DNA of 64,000 nucleotides. It comes from Ligustrum vulgare. Lineage: Eukaryota > Streptophyta > Magnoliopsida > Lamiales > Oleaceae. A program made the position numbers and the translations under genes. A model generated the notes under the pieces. That model had not been told where the DNA came from. It saw only the letters and a list, made by a program, of their open reading frames with translations, and searched no databases. The stretch spans positions 24,399,108 to 24,463,107 of the forward strand of contig OY743174.1 of assembly GCA_963555705.1 (NCBI GenBank), given 5' to 3'. This document shows positions 57,701 to 64,000 of the stretch, piece after piece. Within the stretch, counting starts at the first letter, position 1; each line of letters opens with the position of its first letter.

Positions 57701-57956
57701 ACACTGCTGCTGAAGACACGGGCCAATTCTGGCCCGTGTCTTCGGGCCAATTTGGCCCGTTAATTGGCCCGCCACACGGGCCAGCCCGTGTGGCTCGGCG
57801 AGTCACACGGGCCGGCCCCGGCTCGAGCCCAGTGAGTATTTTTGGGCTCGGCCCGAGCTTCGGCTCGATCCTACGAGCCTCGAGCCGAGTTTAGCCCGAG
57901 CTTTTAACGAGCCGAGCCCGAACTACCCGAGCCGACGAGCCGTTTTGACACGCCTA
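54790..57956 (-). mobile_element. hAT-superfamily transposon, degenerate, inserted in the pararetrovirus
   Basis: The right end, read on the minus strand, begins TAGGCGTGTCAAAACGGC, a common hAT terminus. GC-rich subterminal regions with repeated CGAGCCGAGCC/GGCTCGGGC words occur at both ends (54,800-54,905 and 57,760-57,945). The left terminus is not clean: a matching TAGG..GTGTCAAAA is absent and no 8-bp duplication was found, so the left end is probably deleted. It encodes a broken BED-type transposase on the minus strand. Confidence 0.75.
55331..57359 (-). pseudogene. hAT transposase (BED zinc finger, RNase H-like core, hATC), broken
   Basis: From the N-terminus (57,359): an acidic lead, a BED zinc finger (CCNYCGKEMSWKPGSSTSHL, then NRHIARVC), a frameshift near 57,000, and core text TSDLWSGGNKKVYIAATTHY (first Asp). 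An in-frame stop near 56,664 follows, then FTFDNASVNKVVIDKF (second Asp), CHIINLIVKSGL and SHRWNSTYLML. Another stop lies near 56,226, then a DUF4413-like segment (YWEELPSLFVLASVMDPRLN) and the hATC dimerisation tail (LTWWRCNKRQYPVVAKIARD, ASEAAFSLSGRILSDERSRL). Domain content is complete, but one frameshift and two stops make it a pseudogene. Confidence 0.85.
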
Positions 57957-58070
57957 CATGGACGTAGTTTTCTTGATGACTTAAGAGAATATCGTGTCCA
58001 AAAATCAAAAGATATCATCATCAATATGCTTTATTCCAAAAGATTTCAAGAAATACAAAATTATTATTAA
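57957..58070 (+). pseudogene. Possible C-terminal remnant of pararetroviral polyprotein
   Basis: Immediately after the hAT end a plus-strand frame reads SFLDDLREYRVQKSKDIIIN and ends YSKRFQEIQNYY at a stop (58,068-58,070). Position and charge suit the end of the viral polyprotein, with the RT/RNase H part lost, but the match is by context only. Confidence 0.4.
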
Positions 58071-58470
58071 AGTTACTCGTCAATCAACTCTTCAAGATGC
58101 CGTCACCGTTCAATCAACTTTTCAAGATGCCGTTCAAACAACTTTCCAGATGTCCACTATTCAAGATTCCAGCTGTCTGAAGACTGTTCAATCAACTTTC
58201 CAGCTGTCCACTGTTCAAGATTCCAGCTGTCTGAAGAATTTTTATTTATCTGTTTCTTTGTAACTTTTTCAATCTATTTATTTGCAAGTTTCATTTCAAT
58301 GTAAATCAGAGTTTGAAATACGTTAGAGTTTCACTCTCTATCAAAATATTGTACTCTCAATTATCATCAATAAAATTACTCTTCTTCTAAGTTATCTTGA
58401 ATTCTTTTTTTCGATTTTTCTTTTGTTTCTTATCTACCTAACTCCTGGGTCATCTTTGGTATCAGAGCCA
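58071..58470 (+). promoter_or_regulatory. Pararetroviral promoter/leader region with repeats, poly(A) signal and primer site
   Basis: Direct repeats of TTCAAGATTCCAGCTGTCTG (58,164 and 58,218) and CAATCAACT(C/T)TTC(A/C)A words occupy 58,080-58,240. AATAAAA lies at 58,370-58,376 and TGGTATCAGAGCCA at 58,457-58,470. The arrangement of enhancer-like repeats, poly(A) signal and tRNA-Met primer site follows caulimovirid leaders. No certain TATA box was chosen; TATTTAT-like words occur near 58,276. Confidence 0.6.
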
Positions 58471-59691
58471 TATATATATATATAAAATTCAATAAACCAC
58501 AATTCAAAACAATATTCACTAAATCTAAATAATCACAATTCACAAATTCAATTTTCACCAAACCATTCAAATTCACGCAATGGGAATATGGGGCTACAAG
58601 TGACCATTGCGAAAGCCAAAAAATTAAATACAATAGATAATCACAAAGTCATCCGTGTCAACGATATAAAAACAAAAACAAAGGGACTACAACAGAATTT
58701 TTTTTTTAAAAAAAAGCATTTTCCCCAAAATTCATGATCGAATCAAGAAATTTAATACTAGAGAGAATCACACCATCTTAGACAAATAAAGATATATAAA
58801 ATTTCACTTCAACTGTAAATGTAAATATGACTCCTAATGTTCCAAATCAATCCGAAAACATGCTCTCAATTATTGATAATCAACAATGAACACTTAAAAA
58901 AAAAAAATTGAATCTGAAAATGAATAGCCCAAACCGTTAAAAATAAAGGCACGAAAGAATGGCCCAACATCTAAAAGAAAAATGGCCTACACAAAAAATT
59001 CCAGTCTAAAATTTTAGCCCAAATCCAAATATTGTTTCTTCTTCTCCACTCCTTGCCAGACGTCTGAGTTACCTTCCATTGCTAGCCACCGATGCTTGAG
59101 TTACTGATGGAGCCACAGGTTTTCGAAGAAGATAGAGTGATAGTCACAGACGGAAGACAGAGGCTTTATGAGTTTAAAAAAAAGGATGTTGCACTTTAAA
59201 TATGTATTGGGACGAAATATCATTCCACTATAACAATATAGTAAAAAGAATATAAGAAGAAATGAGAATTGAGAAAACATAAATATATGTTAAAAAAATA
59301 AAAAATTGCATATTGTAGGAAATGTAGATTCAATTCGGTAATCAAAACTTAATTAAAACCCTTTCTTTCTTGGTATCCAAAAACTCATTACATACTACCT
59401 TATATAATTATCTTCCTCGTCGGTCAACCAAGAAATATAATTAAGAGTTGGATTATTTCTTGACAAATGATTTTATCTCTTTAATTTAGCAGCCTTCAAC
59501 AGGAAGACCTAAGCCAGAACGTACTCATCATGCCAGCCAGAATATGCTCAATAATTCAGACAAAAACAATAATGTAGCATTATAATTGATATTTGTTGAT
59601 TGCTGTCTAGAACGCAGTGAACAATGGGGTCACGTGGTTCACGCATATACATGAATGGAAAAAGATATATATATATATATATTTATAAATT
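58471..59691. other. Intergenic, no gene recognised
   Basis: AT-rich. A TA microsatellite occurs at 58,471-58,483 directly after the viral primer site and another at 59,666-59,682. The minus-strand ORF 58,633-58,430 overlaps the viral leader and is not a gene. Confidence 0.4.
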
Positions 59692-59844
59692 ACACCCTAT
59701 TTGGTGTAGATTAAAATCAAATTTTTAGTATTTGATAAGATGTGTGGTTGAAAATTTGTGGATCCCATTAAAATTATGACTGTGATTGATTATTGACTTT
59801 AATTTGTATTAAAATCTACATTTTAATTATTAGCAAATAGGTAC
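59692..59844. mobile_element. Small MITE-like element
   Basis: Ends ACACCCTATTTGGTGTAGAT and (complement of the right end) TGTACCTATTTGCTAATAAT, each followed by TAAAAT, form imperfect inverted repeats around about 150 bp of AT-rich sequence. The family is not identified. Confidence 0.4.
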
Positions 59845-62800
59845 ATATAAAATCATGTTTGATAAGATTATTTGAAGACCATTTCCTCCCCCGCTCCCCC
59901 CCCCAAAAAAAAAAAAAACCTACTAAAGAAAAGAAAAAGAAAAATCAATTAACAAAAAGAAAACTTATTGATCAATCAAGACCATGATAGTTTAATATCT
60001 AAAAGTGAATTTGACCATCGTAAAATGTTATGACCTCTTTAAACTATCACTCATAGGATACAATGATCGAATCACTTGTCTAGCAATCACAAGCGACTTC
60101 AAGAACACTCTATCACTCCATAATAATTGAAAGAACATGTGTTCATCCAACTACACCTAAAGTGGGTGAATAGGTGTAATTTCGGAAATTAATACTTAAC
60201 ATAAATCTAGATGAAACAGAGTCTTTAAAATTTCTTACCAATCAAACAATTAAACAATCAATAATTACAAGTAATTAACACTAAAATTGGTAACAAAGGA
60301 AAGACTATTGAAGAACACTTCAAAAGAAACGACATTTCGGGCAAACGTGTCAGTAACGAATTAACTAGAAAATATTGGACTTACAGAAATTGGTTCAAAC
60401 ACTACTAACCCTTAGTTGACTTTGACCCAAAGTTGTAAATCATCAAAGACTCTTAAGTTGTGCTTAAAACAACTCTTGACTCTTTCTCTCCGTGTGGATC
60501 CACAAGAAACACACCCCATTCTTCACCAATTGGATCTTCAACAACTCTTTCAAATCCTGAAGACTTTTTGACAAAGGAATTAGGGTTTTATTTTTTGGAT
60601 TGTGGACTAAAATAGTTTTTGGCTCAAATATAAATTGAATATGTGATTGATAATCTTAGGAGAGTCAATTAATGTTTCTTGATATGAAACAATGTTCTTT
60701 CTAAGCAAAATATTAATCAACCACATGAAAAACTGAAATAGGACTCGAGTATTTATAATATGAACTATTTGGGGTCAGATGAGATCATAAATATGCTGAA
60801 ATTAGTGAAATATGAATTTCCCCACGATAGGACCACTCGAGCGCCCATCAAGCGCACTTCAAGTGCCTTGGGTATTGCTAAAATCTTTCGAGCGATAATC
60901 ACGTGGCTAGCGAGCGGTCTTCAGTATTTTGGTCATAACTTTCTCTCCTGATGTTCAATTTAGGTGATTCAAAGTGCGTTTGAAAGTTAAATAAAATAGC
61001 CACAATTCTTGTTGAGGTAGAGATTCCAAAATTCAAATATCTACTATGCAAAAATTGAGTCTAAACCTATAGCTGAAAATCTGAAACCTAAGCATTCTAG
61101 GTTTTTTATTCTCCTTTGACTTCTAATTGTATCCAAAGTTTTCTTGAGCACTACTTTGATCTTCTTGATCTCAAATACAAAACTAACTCAATTACAACAA
61201 TTGGACTCTAATTTTGACGTTATAAACAAGTAATTTTGTTGATGAGATTGTCAATTATATCAAAACCTAATGAACTCCCTATTTGACATTCCGTGATGAA
61301 GCACTATTATAATAAAATAATTACAAAAGACAACCTATAACATTTACGACACAAAAACCTAAGAATGCATCTCAATTTCCTGTCAACCTGTTTCTTGTAC
61401 ATCAACTCAACAAATGCCAAGTATAAAAGCAAGTGAAACCATATTAAATCAAATGTAATAAAAGTCATACACATTAACTAGCAACATCGAACTAAGATAT
61501 TAATATTATGTCAAAAATACGAACCAAAAGCATAGTATTAGTATACTTCAGGTACATTTGCTAGAAATAAAAAGTCGAAGTGTAAAAACAAAACAAAGCT
61601 AATAAGAATATCAAAATGTCAAAGTGTAAAAACAAAATAAGTATAACAATCAAAATAAATAAATAAATAAATAATCTCTCTCTAAGTATTAATTCTTTCC
61701 CTAACTCATATAATAGCCACTCTCCCCCCTTTTGATACAAATGACAAAGGGAAATCAAGAAATATAATCATGAACAATGCAAAGAGGGATGAGGGAAACT
61801 ATCATGCACACAAACAAATGATGCAAACCATGGCAGAAAAGTTTTCTTTCCTTTTTAGATAACTGTTTTCATAGATTTTTAAATATTACGTTAAGTAGTG
61901 AAATTACATGAATAATTATTTGCTTATTTATACATACATGATTCACAAACAATGAGGTGTTCTCGCAAAACTAATTTTAAACATATTTGGAGTAAATCGT
62001 ATAAGTTACCTATGTGTGAAAAGTATCAATAATTTCCTGTAAACATGACTCAAACCCTTAAACAATGGTTAAGGACATGCAGAAAAATCACAGAATTAAT
62101 ATTTTTCTTAAATTATGAAGTCAAACTCAGTGCTACTAGGACCTTTTAATCAAAAAACTCAAAAAATTTATTGCATCTTTTTATTTCTCCCCCTTATTGT
62201 GAGCATACATTTTTTTTCTATCTCTTGTGCAAACTTTTCTCTATGAAGCTAAATAAATGACGCATGTAACGAGAATTTGCCATTGAATCTCCGGACAGCT
62301 ACAAAACTCATGATAGAAGCCCACTTTCATTAGTGAGTATTCGACATGTCAAAAGATGATAGTTTTGTTATTCGTTTTGAAGAGTTCCTTTCTTTTTATT
62401 TTTGTAGGATCAGTCATACTAGTTTTAGTAGTTTGCCCCGCTTTGGAAAAAAAATTAATAGGAACATTTTCAGCTGATTACTCCAAGTTAGTTAACCATA
62501 GAGCATTATGTTTTAAAGAATCTAACAAACTTAATTACTTGAGTCAAATAGGCTAAGAATAGAAGTGTAATATGTATCTCGTTTTTTCTTTTGACATAGA
62601 GATAAATTATCGCTATTTCAAATCTCACACACGTGGTCAAGACTCACTTACAAGAGTTTAATGTGTGCAATGCAAAAGATACAAGAAATAATCTATACCA
62701 AGTACTTCAAACAAGTTCTAAACAAAGTTACTAGAAACTTTACTCATTATTCATAAATTTTACTAATACTTGATTACAAATTAACATGTCAAGCAATATC

Positions 62801-62880
62801 AATTTCTGTGTAAAAAATCCCTTTTTTATTTTTAATAAAACAAATAATGCAAAATTGTAATAAAAAAATTTGTAAATGAG
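59845..62880. other. Unassigned AT-rich region, possibly retrotransposon-derived
   Basis: No ORF is convincing. A GGGTGAATAGGTGTAATTTC stretch at 60,163-60,182 resembles wording seen in some plant Ty1/copia LTRs, so part of 60,100-61,400 may be a copia LTR, but no paired copy lies in the window. Homopolymer C/A runs occur at 59,899-59,928. ORFs of 60-66 codons here are not recognised. Confidence 0.3.
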
Positions 62881-64000
62881 TGCATTTCTGGATAAATGTC
62901 ATGAATAATACAGAAGCATGCATATATAGACCTACTTAATGAGGTACACAAATGCTTTTACCTTTAAGAGCCAAACGAGCTAACCGCAATTTAAATCATC
63001 ATTTTGATCATATAGTTCACTCTTTTTAACCAAATGTTCCTAGAAGATGAATTAGTCTTAGGTAAGTGAGTTATCATTTCGGTTAGGTGACTAACTTGGT
63101 TAGCTAAAGCTAACCTGAGATGAGATATCTCGATTGTTATACCTAGCTATAAGCTTTTCTATATCTATAACTAATGTAACCTAATCCTCCATAGTTCTGA
63201 CAAGTATAAATGAACCTAGGAGGAAATCTGATTTCATGTATTGCTCACTACATTGTGGAACCTCATTTCACTGACGAAAAGTTTGTCTAACATTCTCATT
63301 TCTCTTTGGTTCATATGTTCCTAATGTCGTAGATTTGATTGAGGCATCGACAAAGGTAGTTGTAGTCAATGTTTGTATATTAGATTCCTTAAAACCTAGA
63401 CCTCCTCTATTTCTTATAGGTTTACTAACCCCTAGGATGTTCTCAATCCGCTAGAGAAACTATGTAGTTATGTTTTGGTTTTCTCAAGCTCATCGTCTAA
63501 ATTTTTATTCTTTTCTACAAAAAAACTCATTCTCAACCTTCAAATTTTCTAATTTTTCAGTTTATTCTCGAAGTTTAAGCTCAATAAATTGTTTCTCTAC
63601 CTCGACATCATTTAGCTTCTTAAGAATGAATTTATTAATCTTCTTTATTTAAGGACTTCCTGATATAAATGATTATAACTCTCTTCCTAATATGTAGTAG
63701 CACTAGATTCATCACCAGTAAAATTACTATGATCTATATCCTCGTACCTCTCTTTTTCAGTCTTTACTCTCGAGGGAAATGCCATGTAATTTGAGCCCTC
63801 ATTAGAATTGGAAGACTCATTTGAATTATCAAAATCAAACTCGTCATCAGTTAATGTCACATTTGTAGCCTTTTCCTCACCTTTGCCTAGAGATTTTTTT
63901 TTTTTTTAATAGTTATGGCACTCAATTTAATGTGTCCAAATCCCTGACACTCAAAACATTTGACAGATTGAGACTTATTACCACATTACCTAGTATTCTT
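62880..64000 (-). pseudogene. Ty1/copia gag region, degenerate, runs off the right edge
   Basis: Minus-strand translation from the right edge gives VKCFECQGFGHIKLS, a zinc knuckle whose last Cys is replaced by Ala, then an acidic/Ser-Asn-rich stretch (LTDDEFDFDNSNESSNSNEG) typical of the gag C-terminus of plant copia elements. Lys/Glu/Leu-rich coiled-coil-like text with stops follows. Near 63,190-63,215 lies a second, weaker knuckle-like CQNYGGLGYISYRYRK. Multiple stops make it a relic. Confidence 0.6.

Larger units (their letters stand above)
50454..58470 (+). mobile_element. Endogenous pararetrovirus (Caulimoviridae-like), degenerate, with hAT insertion
   Basis: Plus-strand relics in order are movement protein (50,454-52,087), coat protein with zinc knuckle (52,094-53,644), linker, aspartic protease (54,027-54,400) and the start of reverse transcriptase (to about 54,789). 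After a hAT insertion come a probable polyprotein C-terminus (57,957-58,070), a promoter/leader-like region and a tRNA-Met primer site TGGTATCAGAGCCA (58,457-58,470). The MP-CP-PR-RT order in one frame set fits petuvirus- or florendovirus-like members; genus is not certain. At least three in-frame stops and two or more frameshifts, plus loss of most RT and RNase H, make it inert. Confidence 0.8.

Noticed and set aside
57994..58263. 89-codon ORF with repeated STFQ/QDSSCLK text
   Set aside because: It reflects the direct repeats in the viral promoter/leader region, overlaps the polyprotein remnant in another frame, and has no known domain.

Overview
The window is plant nuclear DNA, most likely from a eudicot. 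It holds plant-type Athila and Tekay/Del-like Ty3/gypsy elements, a Cassandra element with 5S-derived LTRs, a CACTA (En/Spm) element, a Helitron, a BED-type hAT and an integrated caulimovirid-like pararetrovirus. Nothing bacterial is present and I see no ordinary intron-bearing host gene. Almost everything is transposon or virus-derived.

Layout. Positions 1-42,649 are one nested stack. The outer layer is a CACTA element on the minus strand: a Transposase_24-like gene at 1-1,130, and a TNP2 transposase split between 1,181-1,377 and 38,862-40,929. Its right terminus ends in GTTGTAGTG at 42,649. An Athila-type Ty3/gypsy element (1,378-38,856, 5-bp target duplication ATGCT) interrupts the TNP2 gene. 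Inside the Athila element sits a tandem LTR retrotransposon with three LTRs and two internal regions (5,963-22,636, target duplication AAAAT). A further minus-strand LTR element (28,944-38,038) sits in the right Athila LTR. A Cassandra element (41,540-42,242) lies in the CACTA subterminal repeats. By eye, LTR divergence is about 2% for Athila, about 1% for the minus-strand element and almost zero for the tandem element, which agrees with the nesting order.

Most notable content. The minus-strand LTR element carries, in antisense, a foreign block at about 31,440-33,700 with two uninterrupted ORFs. One is a 168-aa basic, four-cysteine protein that resembles the small nucleic-acid-binding cysteine-rich proteins of betaflexivirid plant RNA viruses. 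The other is an intronless 195-aa LOG-type cytokinin riboside monophosphate phosphoribohydrolase. Every other coding relic in the window is riddled with stops, so two intact ORFs side by side are striking. The spacer between them has repeats and a TATA-like box, and a repeated hairpin motif follows LOG. This block is the best candidate for something undescribed.

Right side. Positions 42,650-50,450 hold MITE-like elements, a Helitron nested in one of them, and a probable solo Athila-type LTR. Positions 50,454-58,470 are a decayed pararetrovirus (movement, coat, protease, start of RT, then a 3' promoter/leader with a tRNA-Met primer site). A decayed hAT element (about 54,790-57,956) has replaced most of the RT/RNase H. 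Positions 58,471-64,000 are mostly unassigned, with a small MITE-like element and, at the right edge, a degenerate Ty1/copia gag region on the minus strand.

All calls come from reading the sequence and its translations. No alignment or database search was run.
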